Both the position numbers and the translations under genes were made by a program. This document shows, in pieces, positions 17,285 through 25,955 of a stretch of 64,000 nt of DNA. This stretch comes from Burkholderia sp. NRF60-BP8 (lineage in GTDB: Bacteria > Pseudomonadota > Gammaproteobacteria > Burkholderiales > Burkholderiaceae): contig NZ_CP013373.1 in the NCBI RefSeq assembly GCF_001522585.2, positions 186,001-250,000 on the forward strand. The letters run 5' to 3'. How positions within the stretch are numbered: the first letter of the stretch is position 1; each line of letters opens with the position of its first letter. The notes under the pieces are model-generated. The model saw nothing but the letters and a program-made list of their open reading frames with translations, ran no database searches and was not told where the DNA came from.

Positions 17285-17474
17285 GCGTTAAAATGTCGCG
17301 CATCGTATCAAAACCCGCCAACCGCGCAACAATTCCATGCCGCGTACAAGGGCATCCGGCCTCGCCCGACCCGGCCGGACGATCGTTGCGCGGCGCCCGA
17401 CATCAAATGAACTGCATTTCGTGGAATCGGGGCCGCCGCTCGTGCCGGCCCGCTTTTCTTTCGCCGCGCACGCG

Positions 17475-18719
17475 ATGAACGCGTTCCTGCGACCGTTTCT
17501 TGTGCGCCTGCACCGCTGGTTCGGGCTCGCCATCGCGCTGTTCCTGTTCGTCGCGGGGCTCACCGGCGCGCTGATCGCGTGGGACCACGAACTCGACGCG
17601 GCGCTGAACCCGGATTTCTATATCGCGCGCAGCGGCGCGGCGCCGCTTGCGCCGCTTGCGCCGCTCGAGCTCGCGGCGCGCATCGAGGCCGCCGATCCGC
17701 GCGTGCAGGTGACCTATCTGCCGCTCGCGATCGAACCGGGGCACACGCTGCAGGCGGGCGTGATGCCGCGTACCGATCCGGCAACCGGCCAGCCGTACGC
17801 ACTCGGTTTCAGCCAGATCGCCGTCGATCCCGCGACCGGCACGGTGCAGGGCCGCCGCGAATGGGGCGCGCCGTCGCTCGCGCGGCTCGACCTGATGCCG
17901 TTCATCTACCGGCTGCACTACTCGCTGTTCCTGCCCGTGTACGGCGGGATCAATTTCGGGTTCTGGGTGATGGGCGTCGTCGGCATCGTGTGGGCGATCG
18001 ACAGCCTGATCGCGCTCGTGCTCGCGTTTCCGAACCTGAAAAGCTGGCGCAAGTCGTTCGCGTTCCGCGTGCGGCGCGGCGGCTATCCGCTCGTGTTCGA
18101 CCTGCACCGCTCGGGTGGCGTGTGGGTGTGGGGGCTGCTGCTCATCGTCGCGGTCACGTCGATTTCGATGAACCTTGCCGTGCCCGTCGTGCGCCCGCTG
18201 GTCTCGCTGGTGTCGCCGCTCGCCGAAACGCCGTACACGAATCCCGAACATTTCCCGCCGGCCCCGCCGGGCAGCCCGGTATTGCCGCGCGAGCGAATCG
18301 TCGAGATCGCGCGCTCGGCCGGCCGCGACGCGGGAATCGCCGCGCCGCCGGGTGCGCTGCTGTTCGCCCCGGCGATGAATGCCTATGCGGTCGGGTTCTT
18401 CATGCCCGGCAACGACCATGGCGACGTCGGGCTCGGCAACGCGTGGCTGTACTGGAATGTGGTGACCGGCAAGCCCGTCGCCGCGCAGGTGCCGGGCCGC
18501 GGTTCGGCCGGCGACCTGTTCATGCAGGCGCAGTTTCCGCTGCACTCGGGGCGGATCGCCGGTGTCGCCGGACGTGTCGCCGTGAGCGTGCTCGGCATCG
18601 TGATCGCGATGCTGAGCGTGACGGGCATCTGCATCTGGGTGAAGAAGCGCAGCGCACGCGTGCGAGCTGCGCGGAGCGCGCGGGCGGTCGTATCGGCGTC
18701 GTCGCGCGCGGCGCGGTAA
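17475..18719 (+). CDS. PepSY-associated TM helix protein, putative ferric-siderophore reductase
   Basis: Inner-membrane protein of 414 residues. A membrane segment at about 10-34 begins LHRWFGLAIALFLFVAGLTGALIAWDHEL, as in PepSY_TM proteins. A periplasmic loop follows, then two further segments (NFGFWVMGVVGIVWAIDSLIALVLAF and VWVWGLLLIVAVTSISMNL), a second periplasmic region and a last segment near 375-395. Histidines next to the helices (LHRWF, RLHYSLFLP, LHRSGG) could bind haem, as in FoxB/FpvG-like reductases. The start at 17475 places the first helix at the N-terminus. It diverges from a siderophore receptor, so iron release from a siderophore is likely but not shown. Confidence 0.83.
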   Translation: MNAFLRPFLVRLHRWFGLAIALFLFVAGLTGALIAWDHELDAALNPDFYIARSGAAPLAPLAPLELAARIEAADPRVQVTYLPLAIEPGHTLQAGVMPRTDPATGQPYALGFSQIAVDPATGTVQGRREWGAPSLARLDLMPFIYRLHYSLFLPVYGGINFGFWVMGVVGIVWAIDSLIALVLAFPNLKSWRKSFAFRVRRGGYPLVFDLHRSGGVWVWGLLLIVAVTSISMNLAVPVVRPLVSLVSPLAETPYTNPEHFPPAPPGSPVLPRERIVEIARSAGRDAGIAAPPGALLFAPAMNAYAVGFFMPGNDHGDVGLGNAWLYWNVVTGKPVAAQVPGRGSAGDLFMQAQFPLHSGRIAGVAGRVAVSVLGIVIAMLSVTGICIWVKKRSARVRAARSARAVVSASSRAAR

Positions 18720-18824
18720 AGGCCGAACGGCAAATAACAAGCGTCAAGTAACAAGCGGCAAGCGGACGGTGCCACCGCCGCAGGGCAGCGGCGCGGCGTC
18801 CGTAGCGAGTTTGCCCCTGCGCCG

Positions 18825-19427
18825 TCAGCCCGCCTTGCGCCGGCGTGCCGGCTGCTTGCCGCCGAGCGCCGCGCATCGTGCGTGGCAAGGGCAGCCGGCT
18901 TCGTGATCGTTGACCATGCCGGTCGCCTGCATCAGCGCATAGCAGATCGTCGAGCCGATGAACTTGCAGCCGTACGCCTTCAGCGCCTTGCTGAGCGCGT
19001 CGGACTGCTCGGTGGACGCGGGCGCGTCGCGGTAAGACTGCCACGCATTCTGAACCGGCGTGTCGCCGACGAACGACCACAGGAACGCGGCGAGCGACCC
19101 GTGCTCTTCCCGGATGCGCTGCACCGCGCGCGCGTTGGTCACCGCCGCTTCGACCTTCGCGCGGTTGCGCACGATGCCCGGGTTCTCCAGCAACTTCTCG
19201 ATGCGCTTGGGCGTGAAGCGCGCGACGGCGTCGACGTCGAAATCGGCGAATGCTTCGCGATAGCCCGCGCGCTTGTTCAGGATCGTCGACCACGACAGCC
19301 CGGCCTGCGCGCCTTCCAGGATCAGCATTTCGAACAGGTGGCGATCGTCGTGCGACGGCACGCCCCACTCGGTATCGTGATAGTGAGCGTCCGCTTCCGT
19401 CTTCACCCAGTTGCACCGCTGCGACAT
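18825..19427 (-). CDS. tag: DNA-3-methyladenine glycosylase I
   Basis: Base-excision repair enzyme of 200 residues that removes 3-methyladenine from alkylated DNA. Family signatures are CNWVKTEADAHYHDTEWGVP at the N-terminus, LFEMLILEGAQAGLSWSTILNKR with the conserved Glu38, and KFIGSTICYALMQATGMVNDHEAGCPCH. Cys5, His17 and the His/Cys of DHEAGCPCH match the zinc ligands of E. coli Tag. Length is close to the usual 190. It is a single gene. Confidence 0.95.
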   Translation of the reverse strand: MSQRCNWVKTEADAHYHDTEWGVPSHDDRHLFEMLILEGAQAGLSWSTILNKRAGYREAFADFDVDAVARFTPKRIEKLLENPGIVRNRAKVEAAVTNARAVQRIREEHGSLAAFLWSFVGDTPVQNAWQSYRDAPASTEQSDALSKALKAYGCKFIGSTICYALMQATGMVNDHEAGCPCHARCAALGGKQPARRRKAG

Positions 19428-19569
19428 CGTCTGCCTCGTTTTCAGTGTCGATTCGATCGCGCCAGCATAGCGGAAGCCCTTTTGGCGGGATAGCCGGCCG
19501 AACGGCAGATGGGCGCGCGGCGCCGATCCGGTTAAGCTTGGCGCCTGTTCGAATCAGCGGGATGAAGGC

Positions 19570-20451
19570 ATGGCGGCATTACTTTTTGCGATCGGCATCG
19601 ACGGCGGCGGCACGGGCACGCGCGCGGTGCTGGCGGACCGGCACGGGCGCGAGCTGGCGCAGGGGCGCGGCGGTCCGTCGGGGCTCGGCCTCGGTATCGA
19701 GCGCGCCTGGGCGTCGATCGGCGCGGCCTGCGCGGACGCGTTCTCGCAGGCCGGTCTCGTGTTCGAGTGGTCGCAGTGCGCGCTCGGCTGCGGGCTCGCC
19801 GGCGTCAACAACGCGGCGTGGCTCGCCGCGTTCCGCGCCAAGGCGCCGCTCGGCGCGCTCGCGATCGAGAGCGATGCGTACACGACCGTCGTCGGCGCGC
19901 ACGGCGGCGCGCCGGGGCTCATCGTCGCGCTCGGCACCGGCAGCATCGCGGCGGCGCTCGATGCGGCCGGCGCGTGCCGGATCGCGGGCGGCTTCGGCTT
20001 TCCGTCCGGGGACGAAGCGAGTGGCGCGTGGCTCGGCGTGCGCGCGCTCGCCTATGCGCAACAGGCGCTCGACGGCCGCGTGCCGCGCGACGTGTTCGCC
20101 ACGGCTCTCCTTGCGGAAACGGGCGCGCAGAACCGCGACGCGCTCGTCGAGTGGTCGTGCGACGCGAACCAGACGGCCTACGCGCGTCTTGCGCCGATCG
20201 TGTTCGCGCACCGCGCGCATCCGGTCGCGAGCGCGCTGATCGCGCAAGCCGGCGACGAGATCGGCAAGATGATCGACGCGCTCGATCCGCAGCAGGCGCT
20301 GCCGGTCGCGCTGTGCGGTGGGCTGGCGGACGCGCTCGCGCCGGCCGTGCCGGTGCGGCACGCCGCACGGCTGCGCGCGCCGTTCGACGATTCGGCGCAT
20401 GGTGCGCTGCGGCTCGCGCTGCAGGCGTTGCGGGCGGCGGAGGGCGGCTAG
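19570..20451 (+). CDS. BadF/BadG/BcrA/BcrD-type ATPase, N-acetylglucosamine kinase-like
   Basis: Protein of 293 residues with the actin/hexokinase ATPase fold: phosphate-1 motif GIDGGGTGTRAVLADRHG near residues 9-26, a second motif in ESDAYTTVVGAHGGAPGLIVALGTGS, and the adenosine motif near ALPVALCGGLADAL. Proteins of this branch are mostly kinases for N-acetylglucosamine or N-acetylmuramic-acid-derived sugars in the cytoplasm; the exact substrate is not clear. It lies alone between tag (divergent) and a HAD phosphatase gene, with a 9-bp tandem array starting directly at its stop codon. Confidence 0.82.
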   Translation: MAALLFAIGIDGGGTGTRAVLADRHGRELAQGRGGPSGLGLGIERAWASIGAACADAFSQAGLVFEWSQCALGCGLAGVNNAAWLAAFRAKAPLGALAIESDAYTTVVGAHGGAPGLIVALGTGSIAAALDAAGACRIAGGFGFPSGDEASGAWLGVRALAYAQQALDGRVPRDVFATALLAETGAQNRDALVEWSCDANQTAYARLAPIVFAHRAHPVASALIAQAGDEIGKMIDALDPQQALPVALCGGLADALAPAVPVRHAARLRAPFDDSAHGALRLALQALRAAEGG

Positions 20452-20514
20452 TTCGGCCAGATCGGCCAGATCGGCCAGATCGGCCAAGTCGGCCAAGTCG
20501 GCCAAGTCGGCCAG
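20452..20514. repeat. Seven-copy 9-bp tandem array after the kinase gene
   Basis: Seven contiguous units of (A/G/T)TCGGCCA(G/A) occupy 20452-20514, starting at the base after the TAG stop. The first four units end mostly in CCAG and later ones in CCAA, so the array has two sub-types. Copy number is likely to vary between strains. Confidence 0.92.
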
Positions 20515-20670
20515 GGCCGCGGCGGGCGGTTAAGGCGAGCGGCGCGTGCAGCAGATGCCGCGCCGCAGCAGCGCGTCAGGCGGCGCGGTGCCGGCAACCG
20601 CCCGGCGCGCTGTCGGGCACGACGTTAAAATGACGCTTCCTCCGTGCCGCGAGCGCCACTCTCCCGTCCC

Positions 20671-21495
20671 ATGTACAAAGTCATCGCCACCGATCTCGAC
20701 GGTACGCTGCTGAACAGCGACCACCAGCTCGACCCGTACACGATCGACACCGTTCGTCGGCTCGACCGCGACGGCGTGCAGTTCGTGATCGCCACGGGGC
20801 GCCATTATGCGGACGTCGCCGGCATTCGCGATGTCCTCGGCATTCGGCCGTACCTGATCACGTCGAACGGCGCGCGCGTGCATGCGCCGGACGACACGAC
20901 GATCCACGCGCAGGACATCGACGCAGCGGTCGTGCGCAGCCTGGTGCAGCCGGAAGTCGTCGGCGCGCATGGCCGCGTGATCGTCAACCTGTTCACCAAC
21001 GACGGCTGGCTGATCGACCGCGAAGCGCCGCACCTGCTCGAATTCCACCAGGATTCGGGCTTCCGGTACGAAGTGATCGACATGGCCGCGCACGACGGCG
21101 CGGCGATCGCGAAGGTGCTGTATATCGGCGAACCGGCCGATCTGGCGGTCGTCGCCGAGCAGATGCGCGTGCAGTTCGGCGATACGCTGTACGTCACGTA
21201 CTCGCTGCCCGACTGCCTCGAAGTGATGACCGCGAACGTGTCGAAGGGGCGCGCGCTGCGCACGGTGCTCGCGCGGCTCGGCATCGACGCCGGCCACTGC
21301 ATCGCGTTCGGCGACAACATGAACGACATCGACCTGCTCGAAACCGCCGGTCACGCATTCATGATGAACAACGCGAACCCCGACCTGGTGGCGCGGCTGC
21401 CGCACATCCCGCGGATCGGCAACAACTTCGACGCGGGCGTCGCCCGCCACCTGCGCACGCTGTTCTCGCTCGAGGACGACGTCGTCGCGTCCTGA
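20671..21495 (+). CDS. Cof-type HAD-IIB family sugar phosphatase
   Basis: HAD-superfamily hydrolase of 274 residues. Motif I DLDGTLLN is near residues 8-15, motif II is in IATGRHY, motif III lysine in NVSKGRAL, and motif IV is GDNMNDIDLLETAG. The large IIB cap between motifs II and III places it with YidA/Cof enzymes that dephosphorylate sugar phosphates and small metabolites in the cytoplasm. The ATG at 20671 is chosen over one 27 bp upstream because MYKVIATDLDG is where relatives begin. Confidence 0.9.
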   Translation: MYKVIATDLDGTLLNSDHQLDPYTIDTVRRLDRDGVQFVIATGRHYADVAGIRDVLGIRPYLITSNGARVHAPDDTTIHAQDIDAAVVRSLVQPEVVGAHGRVIVNLFTNDGWLIDREAPHLLEFHQDSGFRYEVIDMAAHDGAAIAKVLYIGEPADLAVVAEQMRVQFGDTLYVTYSLPDCLEVMTANVSKGRALRTVLARLGIDAGHCIAFGDNMNDIDLLETAGHAFMMNNANPDLVARLPHIPRIGNNFDAGVARHLRTLFSLEDDVVAS

Positions 21496-21530
21496 GCGCC
21501 CGCGCCGGCGGCGTTTTCCGTGCAGCAATG

Positions 21531-21555
21531 AAAAACGGGCGCCAGGGGCGCCCGT
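21531..21555 (-). terminator. Terminator of aqpZ (minus strand)
   Basis: A 9-bp perfect stem ACGGGCGCC/GGCGCCCGT (21535-21543 with 21547-21555) with a 3-nt loop is followed on the minus strand by five T. It lies 72 bp behind the aqpZ stop and 36 bp behind the convergent phosphatase gene. Confidence 0.85.
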
Positions 21556-21626
21556 CGAAATTGCCTGCCTCGATGTTCTTCGACAGCGTGAGGCTCGCTG
21601 CTCTGCTCGCTTGACCCCGTAACGTT

Positions 21627-22367
21627 TTATTCGCTTGTGCGAGCTGATGCGGGCAGCAGGTCGACGGCGTCGTCACGCCCGGCGACCAGCGGGTAGATGA
21701 TCCCTGCGAGTACCGCGCCGATCAGCGGCGCGACCCAGAACAGCCAGAGCTGGCCGATCGCGTCGCCGCCCACGAACAGCGCCGGGCCGGTCGAGCGCGC
21801 CGGGTTCACCGACGTATTGGTGACCGGAATCGAGATCAGGTGAATCAGCGTCAGGCACAGCCCGATCGCGATCGGCGCGAAGCCGGCCGGCGCGCGCTTG
21901 TCGGTCGCGCCGAGGATCACGAACAGGAAGAAGCCCGTCATCACGACTTCGCAGATGAACGATGCGGCGAGCGAGTAATGGCCGGGCGAGCGATCGCCGA
22001 AGCCGTTCGTCGCAAAGCCGCTGCCGACGACATCGAAACCCGGCTTGCCGGTTGCGATCAGGTACAGCACGAACGCGCCGAGCGTGGCGCCGACGACTTG
22101 CGCGACGATGTACGGCACGAGATCGCGCGCCGGGAAGCGGCCGGCGACCGTCAGGCCGACGCTTACCGCCGGGTTCAGGTGGCAGCCCGAGATGTGGCCG
22201 ATTGCGAATGCCATCGTCAGTACGGTCAGGCCGAAGGCGAGTGCGACGCCGGCAAAGCCGATGCCGAGGCCCGGAAAGGCGGCGGCCAGCACGGCGCTTC
22301 CGCACCCGCCGAGCACCAGCCAGAACGTGCCGAATACCTCTGCAGCGAGACGCTGAGAAAGATTCAT
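21627..22367 (-). CDS. aqpZ: Aquaporin Z
   Basis: Six-helix water channel of 246 residues in the inner membrane. Both half-helix motifs are present: NPA in [14 protein letters not shown] and NPA in [13 protein letters not shown]. The arginine after the second motif and the histidine in helix 5 fit a water-selective filter, and the start [29 protein letters not shown] matches AqpZ. It is a single gene with a terminator, divergent from the first H-NS gene. Confidence 0.95.
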   Translation of the reverse strand: MNLSQRLAAEVFGTFWLVLGGCGSAVLAAAFPGLGIGFAGVALAFGLTVLTMAFAIGHISGCHLNPAVSVGLTVAGRFPARDLVPYIVAQVVGATLGAFVLYLIATGKPGFDVVGSGFATNGFGDRSPGHYSLAASFICEVVMTGFFLFVILGATDKRAPAGFAPIAIGLCLTLIHLISIPVTNTSVNPARSTGPALFVGGDAIGQLWLFWVAPLIGAVLAGIIYPLVAGRDDAVDLLPASARTSE

Positions 22368-22489
22368 CTAAGGACCTCGTTCAAGTGGGTTGAAGACCCC
22401 GAACGACGCAACGAATTTATTCCGTCGTCCGGAATTGGTCTGGATTATAGGAAATGAATCGGGCGCAGGAGGGTAAACGATTGTTAAAT

Positions 22490-22518
22490 TTGAATGGCTG
22501 ACGAATGCCTTTTATTAG
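22490..22518 (+). promoter_or_regulatory. Promoter candidate for the first H-NS gene in an AT-richer gap
   Basis: TTGAAT (22490-22495), a 17-nt spacer and TATTAG (22513-22518) form a passable sigma-70 promoter. The 22368-22666 gap between aqpZ and the H-NS gene is clearly richer in A and T than its surroundings, and holds no further gene. H-NS proteins often bind and repress such tracts, including their own. Confidence 0.35.
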
Positions 22519-22666
22519 AATAAGTCCGCATTCTCGATATAGGCGATTCGGTTAAAGATGGCAGCATTAATTTCGAAGGGCAGGGCGGCAGTGCGGACGA
22601 CGTAACGGATGTTGGTGTCCCGGCCGGATTCGCCGGGGCCGCATCATCGAAAAGGGGAGTCGAAAA

Positions 22667-22963
22667 ATGTCTCAATACGCGAAACTCAAGGCGCAGATCG
22701 CCGATCTGCAGGCCCAGGCGGACGACGTGCGCCGCCAGGAAGTGGCAGCGGTGATTGCCGATGTCCAGCGAATGATTGCCGAGTATGGCCTGACGGCCCA
22801 GGACCTGGGCTTCGCGGAGCGGGCGCGGCGCGGGCGTCCGCCGAAGAAGGCGCCGCTGCCGCCGAAATACCGCGATCCGAAGTCGGGTGCAACCTGGAGC
22901 GGGCGCGGCAAGCCGCCGAATTGGATCGCCGGCAAAAACCGCGATCGTTTCCTGATCGAGTGA
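22667..22963 (+). CDS. H-NS family nucleoid protein (first copy)
   Basis: DNA-binding protein of 98 residues. The N-terminal half is a coiled coil for dimer formation (KLKAQIADLQAQADDVRRQEVAAVIADVQ); after a basic linker RRGRPPKK the C-terminal DNA-binding motif reads YRDPKSGATWSGRGKPPNWIAGKNRD, the hallmark of the betaproteobacterial H-NS group (BpH3/Bv3F type). It would bind AT-rich DNA and silence genes. A clear AAAGGGGAG ribosome site precedes the ATG. A paralogue sits at 57790; both have the same length and layout. Confidence 0.93.
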   Translation: MSQYAKLKAQIADLQAQADDVRRQEVAAVIADVQRMIAEYGLTAQDLGFAERARRGRPPKKAPLPPKYRDPKSGATWSGRGKPPNWIAGKNRDRFLIE

Positions 22964-22978
22964 GCGCAAGCCGAATAG

Positions 22979-23010
22979 AAAGAGCCGCATCGACGATGCG
23001 GCTCTTTTGT
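22979..23010 (+). terminator. Terminator of the first H-NS gene
   Basis: A 13-bp perfect stem AAAGAGCCGCATC/GATGCGGCTCTTT (22979-22991 with 22995-23007) with loop GAC is followed by TTGTTTTG. It may also act leftwards on the convergent glycosyltransferase gene. Confidence 0.9.
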
Positions 23011-23067
23011 TTTGCGCGCCGATTTCGGCGCGGATTTACCGGAATATTTTCCGTGCGGATTTCCGTG

Positions 23068-24129
23068 TCAGGCGCCCGCGACCCGGCGCAATGCCGGTTG
23101 CTTGGTTGCCGCGCAAAGCGATTCGTAAGTTTCGACGTAACGCTGCGCCATGGCCTTCGCGCTGAAACGCGTGTCGAAACGCGCGCGGATCGCGCTGCGC
23201 GACAGGCTGTCGATCCGGTGCAGCGCGCCGACCGCGCCCTGCACGTCTTCGACGATGAAGCCGGTCACGCCGTCCTCGATCACTTCCGGCACCGAGCCGC
23301 GGTTGAACGCGACGACCGGCGTGCCGCAGGCCATCGCCTCGATCATCACCAGGCCGAACGGCTCCGGCCAGTCGATCGGGAACAGCAGCGCCTTCGCGCC
23401 GGACAGGAACGCCGGCTTTTGCGCTTCGTTGATCTCGCCGATGAATTCGACATGCGCCTGGTCGAGCAGCGGCTCGATCACTTCCTTGAAGTAGTCCGCG
23501 TCGGCCTTGTCGACCTTCGCGGCAATCTTCAGCGGCAGCCCGCTTTGCGCGGCGATCCGGATCGCGGTGTCGACACGCTTTTCGGGGCAGATCCGGCCGA
23601 GGAACGCGAGATATTCGGGCTTCACGTCCTGCGGGGTGAGCAGCGTGTCGGGCAGCCCGTGGTACACGGTGCCGGCCCACGCGGCCTGCGGCAGCGGCTT
23701 GCGCTGGTTGTTCGAGATCGACACGACCGGCGAATCCGGGAACGCGTCGAACACCGGCTGCAGCTCCGGCAGGTCGAGGCGGCCGTGCAGCGTCGTCACG
23801 TACGGCGTGTCGAGGCGCGACATCAGCGGGAACGGCAGATAGTCGAGGTGGAAGTGCAGCACGTCGAATTCGTGCGCGACCCGGGCGACCTGCTCGAGGA
23901 GCCGCATATGGGGCGCCATCGAATCGCGGACCGACGGGTCGAGCCGCAGCGCGCGCGGCCACGCCGCCTCGAGGCGGGCCGACGTGACGGAGTCGCCGCT
24001 GGCGAACAGCGTCACGTCGTGGCCGAGTTCGACGAGCGCCTCGGTGAGGTAGGACACGACGCGCTCGGTGCCGCCGTAGAGTTTCGGCGGGACGGCTTCG
24101 TAAAGCGGCGCGATCTGGGCAATTCGCAT
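23068..24129 (-). CDS. Glycosyltransferase family 4
   Basis: GT-B glycosyltransferase of 353 residues. The acceptor domain starts MRIAQIAPLYEAVPPKLYGGTERVV, with the Gly-rich loop typical of GT4. The donor domain has GRICPEKRVDTAIRIA and the E-x7-E motif in EPFGLVMIEAMACGTPVVAFNRG. Such enzymes add a sugar from a nucleotide donor to a glycan, lipid or small molecule in the cytoplasm. The start at 24129 has AGGAGA eight bases upstream; the frame is open further but without family similarity. It is monocistronic, so the product cannot be inferred from neighbours. Confidence 0.9.
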   Translation of the reverse strand: MRIAQIAPLYEAVPPKLYGGTERVVSYLTEALVELGHDVTLFASGDSVTSARLEAAWPRALRLDPSVRDSMAPHMRLLEQVARVAHEFDVLHFHLDYLPFPLMSRLDTPYVTTLHGRLDLPELQPVFDAFPDSPVVSISNNQRKPLPQAAWAGTVYHGLPDTLLTPQDVKPEYLAFLGRICPEKRVDTAIRIAAQSGLPLKIAAKVDKADADYFKEVIEPLLDQAHVEFIGEINEAQKPAFLSGAKALLFPIDWPEPFGLVMIEAMACGTPVVAFNRGSVPEVIEDGVTGFIVEDVQGAVGALHRIDSLSRSAIRARFDTRFSAKAMAQRYVETYESLCAATKQPALRRVAGA

Positions 24130-24439
24130 GGGTGTTCTCCTGTGTCGATCCGACGGCGCGACGGCGCCGATGCGGATCCGTACAAGGTGGCGGAACTTGC
24201 CGACGCACGCGGTTCGCGGTACGTGGCCGGGCCGCGGGCGGGGTGCGCGGGGCGCCGGTCGGCAAGCTGCGGGGCGGGCCGGCACGGCTCGCGCCGCCGC
24301 CCATTGGAGTTCATTATCGATATCGCCCTGCGGGGTTCGAGTGTTTTTTCAAACACTTAAGGCTTGTTACACGATGAAATACGCGAAAACCCCGAGAAAA
24401 AGGGCGCGGAATCGGGAATCGCGACAGCCATAACTATTG

Positions 24440-24467
24440 TTGCGCTATCGTGAAAAAGCACTATAAT
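24440..24467 (+). promoter_or_regulatory. Sigma-70 promoter candidate for flhDC with a long leader
   Basis: TTGCGC (24440-24445), a 16-nt spacer and a perfect TATAAT (24462-24467) stand 327 bp before the flhD ATG. The stretch 24130-24793 holds no convincing gene; it is AT-richer from about 24340 on. If this promoter is used, the flhDC message has a leader of about 320 nt. Confidence 0.55.
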
Positions 24468-24793
24468 TTTTACCGATCCGATTGTCGGCGGGTCCCGCCG
24501 GCAAGCCTTGCGCCACGCGCGCCGCGGCCATCCACCCCGTGCAACCGAATTCGCGTTGCAACCCGCTTTTCCGCCCTTCCCTTTCAATTCGCCTTGTCGG
24601 AAAAATTCCTACACGGTTTACAGACAAATCCTGCAGGGCATACGCCACTTCGCTGATACCGACATAAATCCCGTTTGGCCAAAATTCGCCCTGTAAGACT
24701 ATAAACGAGCCGATTGAGCGCCCGCTGCGCATCGATCGAGCAAACGTTTTCATAACATGAATGGCCAAAGCAAAGCTTTTTAACGGGGGAATC

Positions 24794-25114
24794 ATGAGCG
24801 CTACCAGCGAAATGCTCAGTGAGATCAAAGAGGTCAACCTGTCGTACCTCCTCCTCGCGCAGCGCCTGCTGCGGGAAGACAAGGCGATGGGCATGTTCCG
24901 CATGGGCATTTCCCAGGAACTCGCCGACGTGCTCGCCAACCTCACGCTCGCCCAGACCGTGAAGCTGGCCGCGTCGAACCAGATGCTGTGCCGCTTCCGC
25001 TTCGATGATCACGCGCTGCTGTCGTCGCTCGCCGACAAGGGCCGCAGCGACGTCGTCACGCACGCCCACTCGGCCATCCTGATGGCCGGGCAGCAGGTCG
25101 AAGGCGTCCGCTGA
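24794..25114 (+). CDS. flhD: Flagellar master regulator subunit FlhD
   Basis: Subunit of the FlhD4C2 activator that turns on class II flagellar genes together with sigma-70. The 106-residue protein has the FlhD helices (EMLSEIKEVNLSYLLLAQRLLREDKAMGMFRMGIS) and the conserved cysteine in SNQMLCRFRFDD that links the FlhD dimer. The ATG at 24794, with GGGGGA just upstream, gives the usual FlhD start; an in-frame ATG lies 33 bp earlier. It leads flhC by 93 bp. Confidence 0.95.
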   Translation: MSATSEMLSEIKEVNLSYLLLAQRLLREDKAMGMFRMGISQELADVLANLTLAQTVKLAASNQMLCRFRFDDHALLSSLADKGRSDVVTHAHSAILMAGQQVEGVR

Positions 25115-25207
25115 TCCATCCCGCCCTTGCGTCTGTCCCGGCGTGCCGCGCCGGTCGGCAGCGTATCGGCCATTCATTCGAACAACGTCAAGCGGACGGT
25201 TATCACC

Positions 25208-25762
25208 ATGGCAAGCAAAAGCGTCGTGATCGAGGTGAAGGAAATCACCCTCGCCATCGAACTGATCGAACTGGGCGCCCGGCTGCAGCTGCTGGAGGCG
25301 GAGACGAGCCTGTCGCGGGACCGTCTGATCAAGCTGTACAAGGAACTGAAGGGCGTGTCGCCGCCGAAGGGGATGCTGCCGTTTTCGACCGACTGGTTCA
25401 TGACGTGGCAGCCGAACATCCACTCGTCGCTGTTCTACAACATCTACCGGTTCATGCAGGACCACGGCCGCTGCGAGCCGATCCAGTCGATCGTGAAGGC
25501 GTACCGGCTCTATCTGGAGCACGTGAATCTGTCCGGCGACGAGGCCGCGCTGAGCCTCACGCGGGCATGGACGCTGGTGCGCTTCTTCGATTCGGGGATG
25601 CTGCAGATGACGCCGTGCACGCGCTGCGGCGGCCACTTCGTCGCGCATGCGCATGATCCGCATCAAGGTTTCGTGTGCGGCCTGTGCCAGCCCCCGTCGC
25701 GGGCCGGCAAGACCCGCAAGGCCGCCGCCGCGCGCGCCGAACTGGCCGCCGCCGCGGCCTGA
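25208..25762 (+). CDS. flhC: Flagellar master regulator subunit FlhC
   Basis: DNA-contacting subunit of FlhD4C2, 184 residues. The zinc site typical of FlhC is present as CTRC and CGLC about 20 residues apart in the C-terminal part ([12 protein letters not shown] and [10 protein letters not shown]). The N-terminal region [40 protein letters not shown] matches the family. The last 20 residues are an Ala/Arg/Lys tail. Start chosen at 25208, where relatives begin. Confidence 0.96.
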   Translation: MASKSVVIEVKEITLAIELIELGARLQLLEAETSLSRDRLIKLYKELKGVSPPKGMLPFSTDWFMTWQPNIHSSLFYNIYRFMQDHGRCEPIQSIVKAYRLYLEHVNLSGDEAALSLTRAWTLVRFFDSGMLQMTPCTRCGGHFVAHAHDPHQGFVCGLCQPPSRAGKTRKAAAARAELAAAAA

Positions 25763-25881
25763 GCGCCGGGCCGGGCAAGGCGGGACGGGGCGCGAGCGGC
25801 GCACGGGCGACGCCCGCGGGCCGCGCGAATCGTCCGCGCATTGCTCTGGTAAACACCGTCGGGCCGCCGCCGGGCGGCCGC

Positions 25882-25908
25882 GAAAGTTTTCCTGCCGACT
25901 GCCGTAAA
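25882..25908 (+). promoter_or_regulatory. Sigma-28 (FliA) promoter of the motAB-che operon
   Basis: GAAAGTTT (25882-25889), an 11-nt spacer and GCCGTAAA (25901-25908) match the FliA consensus at 13 of 16 positions with exact spacing, 47 bp before the motA start. It would place motility and chemotaxis genes in the late class. Confidence 0.82.
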
Positions 25909-25955
25909 CCTGTTTAACGGCGGTCTCCCCGCCGGTCTTTCGTGAGGGACAGGCA

